From: Catenaria anguillulae PL171
Lineage: Eukaryota > Blastocladiomycota > Blastocladiomycetes > Blastocladiales > Catenariaceae
DNA: 64,000 nt
Direction: 5' to 3'
Assembly (NCBI GenBank): GCA_002102555.1
Contig: MCFL01000030.1
Coordinates: 62,001 to 126,000, forward strand
This document shows positions 1 through 10,491 of this stretch, piece after piece. The notes under the pieces are model-generated. The model searched no databases, was not told the DNA's origin, and worked only from the letters and a program-made list of their open reading frames with translations. Made by a program: the position numbers and the translations under genes. Positions within the stretch are counted from its first letter, which is position 1. Each line of letters begins with the position of its first letter.

Positions 1-1
1 C

Positions 2-2898
2 GCGGGTCCTGCCGAGCGGCAAATGCAGGCGTGGTCCCTTCTCACGCAGCAAATCTTTGCCGCCATTCAACGGTTGCTCAAGAGTGCAAAGACGGGCAAC
101 AAGCAAGCGTTTATCCCAAACTCGTCGCAGATTGTTGACGCTATCCGGGCAATGCTGCAAGCAAGTGGCGCCGTCGATAAGGAGAGTGCTGCTGGTACGC
201 TGCTCTCGTTTTCCACTTCATTTCTCTGTTCTCGTCGCCAAATCTCTGACTGACTTCTTTGCCCATTTCTGTCTCGTTCCATAGTCAAATCCAACCCGCC
301 AGTCAAGCAACAACACCGCGCGCTTCTCGGCGCCCTGTCCAAGTTGGTGCTCTCTGCCAAGCTTGCTTCCGGCGTGTGGCCGCCTCCCGATGCAGTGCAA
401 AAGATGATTGGTGACTCGTCCGAGCTGCTCTCATCGGTCCGTGGGTTTGTCGAGGTTGCTCGCCAGTGCAATGTCGAAGTCAAAACCGACATCATCGAGT
501 ACGTTCTCTCTTAACTTATGTTTATCGCCAACATCGCGTTCGCTGACATATCTTAAACTCATCAATCAGGCAAAAGGCAAAGGAAGAAAATGAGCGCGCG
601 GCTGAGCAATCCGCCGCGGCCGCCTCACAAGCTGCACCTGCAGCCGAACCTTCCTCAACACCCTCGGTCACCTCACCCACGTCCAACGGGCCCAATCGCG
701 CGCTCAGTATTTCGCTCGACTCCAACACCATCAACCAGCTCGACACGCTCTCCAGCAGTGTTCTTGAAACGCTTTCCCGGCTGTACGCCACGACGCAAGA
801 GCACATCACCGTTGTAACGCTCGTGACGCTGACGCGGTCGGCCGTGACCGAAGTGGGCCAGTTCTTGTCGTTCATCGAAGACATTCACCTCGAGGAAGGC
901 CCCGACTCGCCTCTACTGCACGAGTTCAAGATCCACAAGCAATCGCTCTACAACAACATTGCCGGTCTCGTCATGGCCACGTCTACGGCCACGGAAAATT
1001 TGGCGCCACCCAACGCCATGGACCAAGTGGTCTTGTCCATCACGGTTGTGGAGCGGTCCGTCAAGGACCTTCTGGCGTCGACCCAGCAGCTGCTCGAAGC
1101 CAAATACCGCCGCGAGTTCCGGCGGTCGTCCATGGCGGCACCCGCCATTCCGCTCTCGCCCGTCTCCCCGTTCCCGCAACAAAAGCCCATTGCCGCCGAC
1201 CGGTTGCAGCTCAACACCGAGCTGGCCAACTCGGCCGCACAGCGCCGCGCGCAATCCGGGCCCATGTCTGCGTACACTCAGGGTGGTGGGCTCATGTCGC
1301 CTCCGCACACAACCGCGTCGTTTGCCTCTGCACCTGCCGGTGCCGGCGGCCGGATCGGGTCCTTGGGCTCGAGCCCGCCGCAGACGCCCTACTCGGCAAA
1401 GTTGCGCAAGTTCTTTGGTGACGATGTGGACCCTTCGACGTTGCCGCCAATCCCACAAGGCCCAAGGGGTATGTCGGGCGAAATGGACCCAGATGCGAAC
1501 GCGTGGTTCCTTGGGTACGACTATGCGCCCAACGAAATCATGTTCAACATGGAGTCCCAGGTCAAGGGCGGTACGTTGCGCGCGCTGATTGAGCGCTTGA
1601 CGTTGCACGACCAGTTTGATGCCGAGTACATGACGGCCTTCCTCTTCTCGTACCGCACATTTATCCCGTCGACGGCCCTGGTTGACTCGCTCATGGCGCG
1701 CTTCTCGATTGCTCCTCCGGAAGGCTTGACGGATTCCGAGCTCGAGACGTGGATCGAAAAGAAGATGACACCCGTGCGGCTGCGTGTGTTCAACGTGATG
1801 AAGATGTGGGTCGAGCACTACTGCTTGCCGTACATTCCCGACGACCTGCTTGCCCTCGAGCAAATGGCTGCCTGGGCACGCAGCGTGATGCGGCCCGTCA
1901 TGGCGCCCGCCTCGGTGCAGCTCACCAAGCTCATTGAAAAGCGCCAGACGTATGACAAGCCACACTTGCCGCTGCGCAACGTGCCGCCCATCAACGGCAT
2001 GACCCACGTGCAGCCCGCGGGCCCGCCGCCGTCGCCGCTGTTGCCAAAGTCGCTCAAGAAGCTCAAGTTTACCGACTTGGACCCGCTCGAGGTGGCGCGG
2101 CAATTGACCTTGATTGAGTACTCGTATTTCACACGCTTGATTTACACCGAGTTTCTCATGAAGTCGTGGTCGGCGGATCGCGGGTCGGCCGAGGAGGCAA
2201 AGGCGCGCGCACCCAACTTGCGGCGCATGGTGGAAATGTCCAACTCGATCACCGGGTGGGTTGCCGAGAGCATTCTTGCCGAGGAAGATCCCAAGAAGCG
2301 GTGCTCGCTGCTCAAGCACTACATCCAGATTGCCGACAAGTGCCGTGCGCTCAACAACTACAACACGCTTTTCTCCATCCTTGCCGCGCTCAACTCGGCA
2401 CCCATCCACCGGCTCGCACGCACCTGGGAGATGTTGTCAACCAAGACGCTCGGCGTGCTCAACGACCTGCGCCAAATCACTGACCCGACAAAGAACTTTG
2501 CCACATACCGCGAGCTCGTTGCGTCCGTGCAGCCGCCATGTATCCCCTTCCTTGGCCGGTACTTGTCCGACCTGACCTTCCTTGAGGACGGTAACCCGAA
2601 CGTGCTCAAGATTCCCGGGCAGCCCGCGCCGGGCGAAGACGGCGCTTCGCCCGATGCACCCGTGCTCGTCAACTTTAGCAAGCGTGCAAAGACGGCAGAC
2701 ATTATTCGCGAGATCCAGCAGTTCCAGGTGTTGCCGTTCCATCTCAAGCCCGTGACCGAGGTCCAAGAGTACTTGCTCGGCATGATCAACCATAACCGCG
2801 AGTCGGGCGAGTTGTACGAGATTTCGTTGAACAGGGAGCCCAGGGAGAGGGAGGACCAGAAGTTGGTCCGGCTGTTGTCCGAGTCTGGCTTGTTGTAA
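2..2898 (+). CDS. Ras guanine-nucleotide exchange factor (CDC25-type), 5' partial
   Basis: Catalyses GDP/GTP exchange on a Ras-family GTPase at the membrane. The window opens inside the gene; visible exons are 2..194, 285..498 and 570..2898 (introns of 90 and 71 nt, donors gtacgc and gtacgt), giving about 911 residues. Order: a helical N-terminal part, a Ser/Pro/Gln-rich linker (about 1130-1420), a RasGEF-N (REM) domain starting near 1560 (GGTLRALIERLT), and the catalytic RasGEF domain from about 2075 (LDPLEVARQLTLIEY) to about 2740. Hallmarks of the catalytic domain are CRALNNYNTLFSILAALNS and PCIPFLGRYLSDLTFLEDGN, which include the helical-hairpin region that opens Ras. The domain ends close to the stop, as is usual for this family. 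The N-terminus, including any SH3 domain as in yeast Cdc25, lies outside the window. Family assignment is firm; which Ras it serves cannot be told. Confidence 0.93.
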
Positions 2899-3218
2899 AT
2901 CAACAGCCCCTGTTGTTGTGTGTGTCTTAACATTTTAGAGGATGCGTTCGCCGGTCTCCTTTTTTTTTTCTTGTGTGTGTGTGTTTCTTGTGTCATTTTG
3001 CTCATTTCTTGCTGTACCTCTCACTCTGCTCTTTGTCATTTACTGCTTGTTGCATCCCCCCCTTACCATCCCATTTGTTTTCCTTGGTTGCCCATTACAC
3101 ACTTGTTCTCTCTCGCTGCATTTGCTCTGTGCACCTTGCCTTGCCTCTGTACACCTTTCGCTGCGCCATTGCATGATTCGTTTTGATTTCGCATTCTGTT
3201 GTTGCTTGCAGCTTGCAG

Positions 3219-3228
3219 TATATAAATA
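3219..3228 (+). promoter_or_regulatory. Possible TATA box of the AP-3 sigma gene
   Basis: TATATAAATA lies about 210 bp before the AP-3 sigma start codon, in the non-coding stretch 2899-3439 that follows the RasGEF stop. That stretch is otherwise T- and CT-rich (the RasGEF 3' end and the upstream region of the next gene). The match to a TATA consensus is good, but no transcript start is known. Confidence 0.3.
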
Positions 3229-3439
3229 CTTGCGTGTCTTTACATCGGAAATGATGAAGGAAATTATTTACTTGTGCCGTGGCACAATCGATTATATGCA
3301 ATGAATATTAATACGAATAGAATACTCATCTATGGATCATTTGCATGCAGCAGTGAAGCACAGACAAACTCGAAGCAATTCCTCACAGCACCAATCATCC
3401 ACGGTGACTGTCCTGTCCCACTGTCCACTGCCCACTACC

Positions 3440-4117
3440 ATGATCCGCCTCGTCCTCGTCTTCAACACCCACGGCAAGCCCAGGCTCGTCAAGTTCTTTG
3501 ACCGTGTCCACGTCTCCAAGCAGCAGGCCCTCCTCAAGCGCACCGCCGACCTCATTCTCGCCCGGCCAAAGAACGCTTGCAACTTTCTCGACCCGCAAGA
3601 GGCTTCCTTGCCACCATCTTCGTCTTCCTTTTCTTCTTCTTCTTCTTCACCGCCCTCGCCCGACTCGACCACCCTCGCCTCCGCTGACAAGCCAGCGGCC
3701 GACGACGACTTTCCACTCGCCGCCCTGCTCGGCCACCCTTCTGCCCCAGGCAAACTCAAACTCGTCTTCCGCTTCTACGCCACGCTGTGCTTTGCCATGG
3801 TCGTTGACGCGGCCGAATCCGAGCTCGCCATCCTCGACCTCATCCAAGTGCTCGTTGAATCGCTCGATCAAGCACTCGGGCCCAATGTGTGCGAGCTGGA
3901 CCTCGTCTTCAACTTTGACCGAGCACACATGCTGCTTGCCGAAATCATTCAGGGCGGCCTGGTCCTCGAGACCAATGTCAAGACAATTGTGGCCAATTAT
4001 CGCATTGTGGCCGAGGCGGCCAAGCCCAGCGGGGGCGCCGTTGGGGCATGGGGAAAGGGAGTAGCGGATAGGATGACGGCGGGACGGGCGGCGGGAGGTG
4101 GGAGGATGATGGGTTGA
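3440..4117 (+). CDS. APS3: AP-3 adaptor complex sigma subunit
   Basis: Small (sigma) chain of the AP-3 clathrin-type adaptor, which sorts cargo from Golgi/endosome to the vacuole or lysosome. Single exon, 225 residues. The start MIRLVLVFNTHGKPRLVKFF matches the family N-terminus, so ATG 3440 is preferred over an in-frame ATG at 3332. Further signatures are NACNFL, FRFYATLCFAMVVDAAESEL, LDLIQVLVESLD, NVCELDLVFNFD and GGLVLETNV; the 'ILDLIQV...NVCELDL' pattern is typical of AP-3 rather than AP-1 or AP-2. An insertion of about 30 residues, rich in Ser and Pro (about 3610-3700), splits the fold between NFL and KLKLVFRFY, so the protein is longer than the usual 160-190 residues. The C-terminus is a loose Gly/Ala/Arg tail. 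Confidence 0.92.
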   Translation: MIRLVLVFNTHGKPRLVKFFDRVHVSKQQALLKRTADLILARPKNACNFLDPQEASLPPSSSSFSSSSSSPPSPDSTTLASADKPAADDDFPLAALLGHPSAPGKLKLVFRFYATLCFAMVVDAAESELAILDLIQVLVESLDQALGPNVCELDLVFNFDRAHMLLAEIIQGGLVLETNVKTIVANYRIVAEAAKPSGGAVGAWGKGVADRMTAGRAAGGGRMMG

Positions 4118-4442
4118 CACCCCGTCGAGGTTTTGCTTTTGAAGTGTACATAGTTGGAACTGGTCTGGTCGACTGTCATCCTCGGGCGAGGGGATGGAGG
4201 GGCGGAGGGGTTCCAGGGGTCCAGGTGTAGTGGGCGGCGAGAAAGGTCAGCTGTGCATGTGGATCAGGACATCAATACATTTCACTGTATCCATACGGCG
4301 CCGGGCATGGCCGACTCTCATTGAGGTAAGGCTGCGGCTGTTGTCAATGACATGCACACACATCCCCGACGGACCAGCTGACGCACGTGTTTCATACTCA
4401 TGCTCCATGCTATGAATAGTTAGAGCAATACCATCATCCGCC

Positions 4443-7112
4443 ATGTTCAATTCATTCCGGCGGCCATCGTCCTCGGGCATCACCTCGGCATCGTCCTCCT
4501 CACGGCCATCGACGCCAACCACGACGACGACTGTTGGTGATCCGGCACTGCAGCCAATCGCACCATTGCCGCCGTCCATGTGCCCGCCAGAATCCACTTC
4601 GCTGCGATGCCTCGTGTGCCAGCAAGACCCGTCGTCCTCCGGGGCCAAGCTTCCACTGTACGACTCGATCCTTGCTGCACACCCATCCGCGACTGCAAAC
4701 GGCGGCGGTCCTGCTGGTACCACCACCACCGGCAACAACCGACCGAGGCGGCTGCATTCGCCACAGCTCGAGTTGATTGCCCAAATGATGTTTGGCGCCA
4801 CGCCACTTTCGCACAAGGGCCGATCCACCAAACTGCACGAGGTCCGGTTACCCGCATCTGCCCTGTATCCTGTTCCTACCCCGGCGCATCATCAACACCC
4901 GAGCCATCAGCAAGGGCCGGTACCTGCCGCTCAGTCATCGGCCAGCGCGCCACCACCGCTGCATGGAGCAGGTATGAACGTTGCGGCCATGGCCATGGCC
5001 ACGGCTTCGCATTCCTCGTTTGCCTGCCAACACGCGACAGAACCGCCCAGTACAACGGCACCCAATGCCATTCTCGTCACGTCCTTGTTTTCCATCTCGC
5101 TCGCACACTTGGACCACTCGATTCGCACAAAGCTCTCGGCATCTTCGGCCAACCCATCGGACCCATCTTCACTTGCCACCTCATACGCGTCGTCGCTGGT
5201 GGGCCTCGTCCCAACTGTCTTGTCCTCGCCCAGCTCCAACGTGCCCAGTGGTATTACGAGTAATGCCCAGTCCGTGTTTGACCTGTCATCGATTCCAATG
5301 GACCAACTCAAGCTTGCCGCCCGTCGCCTCACCCGATCCATGTACGCCATCGGCCTCATTTTGCCGTGCGCGTGCCCAAGGTTTCGGCAGTTTGTGCTCT
5401 CGCAGCTCGCAACCATTGAGCGACTCATGCTGCGAGTGCAAGCGCATGTATCGAGACTGGTTCTTTCCGAGTTTATCCATTCGTGGCAACCTGGCAATGC
5501 GTTGCCATCGGTAGGTGGCGGTGGTGGTCGCGGACCTCCCTCCTCCTTGGCGAGACGCACACCGGCTTCACTCAAGGGTCCTGAGATTCGATACTCGATG
5601 CAAGACACGCTTGCGCTCGCCATTGACGATCTGCGCGCCGAAATCGTCCGAATCTACCTTGCCTTGTCCACTCCGTCAGGCTCACCTGCACTTCAACTCG
5701 TGTATCACCCGACACCGCCTACGCCAACTCTCAACCGCCGCATCTCCATGATGTCCATGTCGAGCACACGCTCGTCCATTCTCGAGGAAGGCGCAAGGCG
5801 CGCCAGTCTGGCGCCGCGATCAGAGTCTGACGTGTTGCTTGTTCCACCACCATCGAGCCTGTTGAATGCGACGGTGGCGGTGTTGTTGACGTGTACGCGC
5901 AAGTGGTTTGCGTGGGCCCTGGGTGCGCTGGGGATGGATGTGCAGATGCTGGATCAGCAAGTGCCGGGCGGCGATGTGGACACGGATTTCAGGGTGGTGG
6001 TTGTGGGCAGTGGAAACGAGAAGGAGGCGGCGGGATGGATCGAGGTGATTGGGCTGTTGATGGATCCACCAACGGAGGTGCGGCAGCAGCACTCGAGGAG
6101 CAATGCAGGGATTGGTGAGGAAGAGGACGAAGAGGATGAGCAGCACGGTGGAGCATCCGTCACCTTGGCGGGCGGCCTATCCACATCAACAGTTGTGACT
6201 GAAATCGGACCCACAGCAGACTCGTACCCGTTTGTTTCGGCGACGCAAGCACCCAAGTACCCTGGTCCATTATCCACGTCTTGTCCTGTCGACCCAACGC
6301 CCACAGATACGCCCACGCCGCCCGCGTCACCTCATTTTCTCTTTCTGGCGTCGCTCCCACTCCAATCCTTGCCAGCACCCCTCTCGCCCCACGACTATTT
6401 GCGCATCCGACTCGAGGCCGCCGAATCCGTTGCCGTCCAAGGCTTCTCACCTGCCATGCTACCATCCGCAACGAACTCGCGCGAAGGTTGCTCGGCGGCA
6501 AGTCCCATCTGGGCCGACCTTGACCGACCCTGTACACTGCTCATTGTTGATACGCACGAACACCGGCTACTGCTCGTGACTGCACGTGCATTTGACGAGA
6601 CCCGCGGCGACGCAACCGTGCATGCCATTTCGCCCTGGGAACACCTATGGACCACCTTTTCGTCCACGACCGACTCCTCGGCAGGCCCGCTCGTGCTCAC
6701 GGGCCTGGGTCCTGCGGGCCGCGCCGTGTACACCAACATTGTGCGTGTGCCGCTCACGGACGCGGCGGTTCCGCCCGTGGTCGCACAGCTGGTGGCGTCC
6801 TTGTTCTTGAGTGCGGTCCAGTTTGATCGGGCAACGGCTGTGGCGCATTGCAGGCAAGTGTTGGGGCAGGCGGTGGCGAGTAGGGTGGTGGCGTGTGCGG
6901 TGCTTGCGTTGGGGAAAGAGGAGGGGAATCCGGTGGTTGGCGAGCAGGACAGGGTTGTGCCAATCAAGGCATGGGGTTCATCGGCGGCTGCGGTTGATGA
7001 GGATGACGGAGAAGAGGAAGAGGTGGGTGTGGGCGTGGTGGCGGATTTGCTTGGGTGCAATGTGCGGGATGTCGGGCTTGTGCGATACTTGCGCGGGCAG
7101 TTGATGGGATGA
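4443..7112 (+). CDS. Folliculin-interacting protein (FNIP/Lst4)-like, left copy
   Basis: Probable homolog of FNIP/Lst4, the partner of folliculin/Lst7 in the GAP complex that acts on Rag GTPases at the lysosome or vacuole in amino-acid signalling. Single exon, 889 residues. Family-like blocks, recognised by eye: IAQMMFGATPLSHKGRSTKL (about residues 111-130; animal FNIPs have 'GEMxFGxxxMSYKGxxxKIH'), CPRFRQFVLSQLATIERLML (about 312-331), NATVAVLLTCTRKWFAWALG (about 476), and the C-terminal VGVVADLLGCNVRDVGLVRY, like the terminal 'VKELGVVLGI' block of FNIPs. Linkers are Ser/Thr/Pro-rich and acidic. The left copy keeps 325 bp between the AP-3 sigma stop and its ATG, so it probably has its native promoter. 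It carries Leu377 and an extra His near residue 150 relative to the right copy. Similarity is local and no search was run. Confidence 0.68.
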   Translation: MFNSFRRPSSSGITSASSSSRPSTPTTTTTVGDPALQPIAPLPPSMCPPESTSLRCLVCQQDPSSSGAKLPLYDSILAAHPSATANGGGPAGTTTTGNNRPRRLHSPQLELIAQMMFGATPLSHKGRSTKLHEVRLPASALYPVPTPAHHQHPSHQQGPVPAAQSSASAPPPLHGAGMNVAAMAMATASHSSFACQHATEPPSTTAPNAILVTSLFSISLAHLDHSIRTKLSASSANPSDPSSLATSYASSLVGLVPTVLSSPSSNVPSGITSNAQSVFDLSSIPMDQLKLAARRLTRSMYAIGLILPCACPRFRQFVLSQLATIERLMLRVQAHVSRLVLSEFIHSWQPGNALPSVGGGGGRGPPSSLARRTPASLKGPEIRYSMQDTLALAIDDLRAEIVRIYLALSTPSGSPALQLVYHPTPPTPTLNRRISMMSMSSTRSSILEEGARRASLAPRSESDVLLVPPPSSLLNATVAVLLTCTRKWFAWALGALGMDVQMLDQQVPGGDVDTDFRVVVVGSGNEKEAAGWIEVIGLLMDPPTEVRQQHSRSNAGIGEEEDEEDEQHGGASVTLAGGLSTSTVVTEIGPTADSYPFVSATQAPKYPGPLSTSCPVDPTPTDTPTPPASPHFLFLASLPLQSLPAPLSPHDYLRIRLEAAESVAVQGFSPAMLPSATNSREGCSAASPIWADLDRPCTLLIVDTHEHRLLLVTARAFDETRGDATVHAISPWEHLWTTFSSTTDSSAGPLVLTGLGPAGRAVYTNIVRVPLTDAAVPPVVAQLVASLFLSAVQFDRATAVAHCRQVLGQAVASRVVACAVLALGKEEGNPVVGEQDRVVPIKAWGSSAAAVDEDDGEEEEVGVGVVADLLGCNVRDVGLVRYLRGQLMG

Positions 7113-7779
7113 GTGCAAGAGGTATCGTACTGATGGTCCATGTTTCACTGGAATATTTGAGTTTTTGAAACCGGACAGCACCATGTCTCACCTGTTGACA
7201 ATTTGAATAAGAACGGACCGAGGTGTGGATTCATATGCATATTCATCAGGCTCTCCGTCTGAATTTGAATGCCTCTCATACGCTGACACTCGTTGCAAAC
7301 CAATTCAATCCCATCCATGTAAATTACTACCACCGATCATGCCGTCCTCCTCCACACCTACGCCCGCGCCGACCAAGCCCGCCCCCGGATTCGCTGGACA
7401 TGGCCACCGCTGATGTGGCCTCGCTGCCCGTGTCTGACACCACCAACGTGTCAACGCCAACACCCGCGGCCTCGGCAGATTCACCAGGAGCCCAAGCGCC
7501 GACAGAGCCAGTTCAAACCAATCCCGCTTCTTCACCTGACGCGGTATGTGTCTCAATCGATATCAATACGCGATTCCCACACCCGTTTGCCCCTCTTAAA
7601 GTGGAGCAACAACAGACTCGATCGATTGTTTGACCCATCTGAACCTTTCGAAACCAGCTCCACCCAGACCGCCGCCGACTCGCGACTCCATCGACTGTTC
7701 CATCGCGTGCGCCGCCAACCCAACACCACCCTCTCCCGCATCTCTATCGACGACAACGGCGAGCACGAGCACACCCGCC
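7113..7779 (+). other. Upstream region of gene X, with a possible non-joining exon
   Basis: Between the FNIP-like stop and the chosen start of gene X. An open stretch from ATG 7400 to 7543 (48 codons, Ala/Thr/Pro/Ser-rich) ends at a good donor (gtatgtg, 7544), and CCAG near 7661-7668 could be an acceptor. Splicing the two puts the downstream gene out of frame by one base, so it is not annotated as exon 1. A 24-codon ORF from ATG 7339 overlaps the 7400 ATG and could act as an upstream ORF. The right-arm counterpart is 16693-17359. Confidence 0.3.
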
Positions 7780-8735
7780 ATGTCGAAGGCGTTCATCAAG
7801 CGCCAAACTCTGGCCTTTGCCGCCACGTCGTTGGCCTACCACGGTGCGGCGGCTCTCGCAATTGACCTTTCAGTACCCACCGACTCGTCGCAAGAGCACC
7901 AATCCCAGGCTGCCCAAATCGCCGACTGGGCGGCGAGTGACGCCGCGCGCGACTCGGGCGTGCAGTGTGGATGGCCCACACACGGCGGCAATGGCGTATG
8001 GTCGTTGAGGCCAATGCCCGTGGCGAGGTATGCGAAAAGCATCTGCGATCGCGCGGGTCGGCGCGAGGAAAACTACCTCGCCGCCATTGTCGGCGGTTTG
8101 GTCCGCCTTGCGCAAGGCAAGTCGGTTTCGCTCGGCGGTCTTGTTTCACCCGACAAACAAGCGTCAAGGGCGAGTTCGCCGCAGGGTGGATTGGCCGATG
8201 CTGCGGCTGGGCGTGTGCTGGAGGCCAGGGAGGACAAGGAGGTATTGATGAGCATGAAGGAGTTGGAGGGTTTGGTGGAGAGTCGCTGTGTCCAAGGAAT
8301 CGAGGAGGAAGAGGTTGGACCGGCGCTAAAGAGCGCAGCGGCCGCTCGCGAGTGGGAGGGGCAGAGACGCACAGCTTGTTTGCCGGCCTCAAGAATCTGG
8401 AGGAGTTGAGCACAGCATCGGGTAGCCCGAAGACGACAAGCAAGGCCAAGGGGAAGGCCAAGGCCAGTGGCAAGATGATTACGGTCAAGGAAGATTTGAG
8501 CGTTCCGGTCAAGGAACAGGAGGAGGAGGGTCCGTTGGGTGTGACCAAGTCTTTGGATGTCTCTTCAGGCATACGTGCAGGACAAGCCGTTGAGGGAGAG
8601 AACGATCCGGTCGCGGTGGTTGAAGGCGAGGCTGGGCATGAAGTGGGAAGCAACAAGAATGTTGAGTCAGAGCAGACTGTAGAGCACAAGATTTTGGAGG
8701 GTGTGCAGCTGGCCTCAACGAGCTCGGAGCATTGA
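7780..8735 (+). pseudogene. Gene X, left copy: unknown protein with a one-base frame break
   Basis: I do not recognise this family. From ATG 7780 (MSKAFIKRQTLAFAATSLAY) the frame runs to the GGGG at 8358-8361. Continuing in the next frame gives AETHSLFAGLKNLEEL and a Lys/Glu/Val-rich tail to a stop at 8735. One extra base there would make a 318-residue protein. A diverged paralog at 10492-11095 supports the join: its KWEAEETRELF aligns without gap to EWEG plus AETHSLF across the break. Conserved-looking blocks are RQTLAFAA, GVWSLRP and GLVRLAQGKSVSLGGL. The break lies at the equivalent place in both inverted-repeat arms. It could be a real deletion, a consensus error at a homopolymer, or, less likely, programmed frameshifting. 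Function unknown; no signal peptide or membrane segment is obvious. Confidence 0.6.
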
Positions 8736-9806
8736 GTCGGCTTTTGGTTTGCAGCGTGACATTGGATATTGTGGGAATTGTGATGAATTGTATCGATTTT
8801 CCCCCGTCTCTTTGTCGCTTTCTTCATTTCATTCAAGAAATATGATGATTGGACACATATGAGCACTTTGATGACCATGAGTTTCCCATGACATCCCATT
8901 GATTGATTGATCCTTGTCACTCACCTGAGCACATGTCATGATGCTGATTCGGTCACGGAAACATCTGAACCCACACCTGACCTCAATACTACGTAAAAAC
9001 CAATTGACTTCAACAGGACGTCCACCACCACCCACCGTCGACTTGAATCGTGCAGCAAGCAACTTAGCATGTCATAACGTGACGCGTCACGGGTGAAACG
9101 CCCGCCGATGCGACCTATGTGCACACGCGCACGTGCAATCCAAAAACAACAAGCAAGGGTCGGGCAACAACTTTCCAAAACACGTCAAGCTCTCGCCAAC
9201 GATCCCCTCTCTCTCTCTCTCTCTTGCATTCAAAACATTCATTTCTTCATTCCCATTCACATCAACAAACAACCAACAGAAAAAAAAAAAAACACGTGGG
9301 TGAGAAAATCTTGAAAATAAAAATACGGTCAGGCCGAATGGAAGACAAAAAAAACGACAGTCCTGCTAGTGCCGCTGGATTCATGCCGTGCTCGTTGAAC
9401 CCACTGTTGCCATGGAAATCGTTCCGTGTTTGCATTATGTTTCGCGGGATATGGCATGCGATTCGGATAGCAATGTTTCCCTCCCGGTTCATCGCTCTGC
9501 GTCTTTTCTTTTTCGTCACTGCAGCCGCCGCTGCTTGGATCGTGATGACGAAAACAAATGATGCTTGCTTCCACCTCATGCCCGCGTTACAGGCTCGTCC
9601 CACCATTGGAACCGAGACTGTGTGGTGTGACTGATGTGCTGCTTTTGGCTCGTCTTTTCGAGCATAGCAATGGGAATGGCACATGGCTTGTGACTTGTCG
9701 TGATGAAAAGCCCAAAAAAAAAACACAAAGACCATTTGGAATGACTTGAATCAACCTCGCTCGCTAGCTATCCCGCTGATGCCGCCGAACCATGCTGGAC
9801 GCTCGT
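8736..9806. other. Non-coding end of the left arm, with a CT microsatellite and repeat unit A
   Basis: No convincing gene. Contains a palindromic GTGACGCGTCAC near 9079, a (CT)n run near 9207-9225, an A-run before CACGTG near 9281-9297, and at about 9362-9482 a sequence (unit A) that also exists in diverged form as unit B (see 14560-14705). Short ORFs on both strands here are low-complexity and unsupported. The mirror image is 14666-15736. Confidence 0.5.
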
Positions 9807-10491
9807 GGTGTGGTGCAGCAGGTTGAGCTGTTAATTAACCTTCAGAGTGGAATAATCTGTCGTTTGAGCGTTGTCGGCGTCGTAGCCGTGATCGCTAGTT
9901 TGGATCGACGGACCACAAACCCGAGTGATTCCGGCGGGTGCGGAAAATGCAAGAAATGGAGCGGGAATCCTCATGTTGTGTGCGGGAATCAGTCAAATCG
10001 GCGCGCAAATCATTGCAATCGCCAGGGAGCAATGGGAGCGGGATTGTGCAGTTTGGGTGAGGGATTTCACATTTTGAACGCGGGATTCCTATTGTCAGGG
10101 CCACATCATAGGGCCACCGATCACGATCACGGCCAACGTTCGGGCGCGCGCCAAAGGATTATTCGCTATATTTCGCCTACTTTGACAGCACCATATGCAT
10201 GGAATGTCCCGGCAATGGATTCCCCGCACTCGAACGCATCGCCTCATGGTCTCGCCGTCCCAATCTGGCAACCTCACCCGAGTGCCGGTCGATTGCAACC
10301 AACCTTGACGTAGCCACCAACCTTGACGCAGCCAACGTTCCCGACCACCCCACAACATTTCGCTACGGCCATCCACACCTGAAAGCCCCCAATCCCGTCC
10401 GGCCACCCCACAACCGAGTGCAACAAGATCACGTGCTACGACAAGATTGGCGGCTTGATCGGGGCTGCTTGTCAAACTCTCCCGGCCGACA
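9807..10491. other. Left part of the loop, no gene seen
   Basis: Begins at the inner breakpoint of the left arm. Four GCGGGA(A/T)T motifs lie within about 130 bp (near 9960-10085), and an imperfect tandem duplication of about 18 bp (CAACCTTGACG-type) lies near 10300-10340. ORFs are short and unsupported. Confidence 0.4.

Larger units (their letters stand above)
4425..9806 (+). repeat. Left arm of a ~5.4 kb near-perfect inverted repeat
   Basis: This segment recurs in reverse complement at 14666-20044. Position x in the arm pairs with 24472 minus x (24469 minus x before the one length difference). Three differences were found: one CAT codon (about 4887-4892) absent from the right arm, T5572 versus G (Leu versus Arg in the FNIP-like protein), and C9713 versus T. 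Identity starts at GCAATACC, 18 bp before the FNIP-like ATG, and ends at GGACGCTCGT (9797-9806). The arm holds the FNIP-like gene, gene X and about 1.1 kb of non-coding DNA. Confidence 0.95.

Noticed and set aside
913-2409. 498-codon ORF on the minus strand opposite the RasGEF gene
   Set aside because: It is the mirror frame of a well-supported coding exon; its Arg/His/Gly-rich text has no domain.
8355-8365. Programmed -1 frameshifting to explain gene X
   Set aside because: No classical heptameric slippery site is visible, and similar one-base losses occur in PRP8; kept only as a remote alternative.
7796-8920. 374-codon minus-strand ORF opposite gene X (and its twin at 15552-16676)
   Set aside because: Intact in both arms, but rich in Pro, Ser and Arg with no features; gene X on the other strand is supported by a paralog.
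9119-9735. ORFs on both strands in the non-coding arm end, one with a hydrophobic stretch
   Set aside because: They overlap each other, rely on homopolymer and CT-repeat translation, and show no family resemblance.
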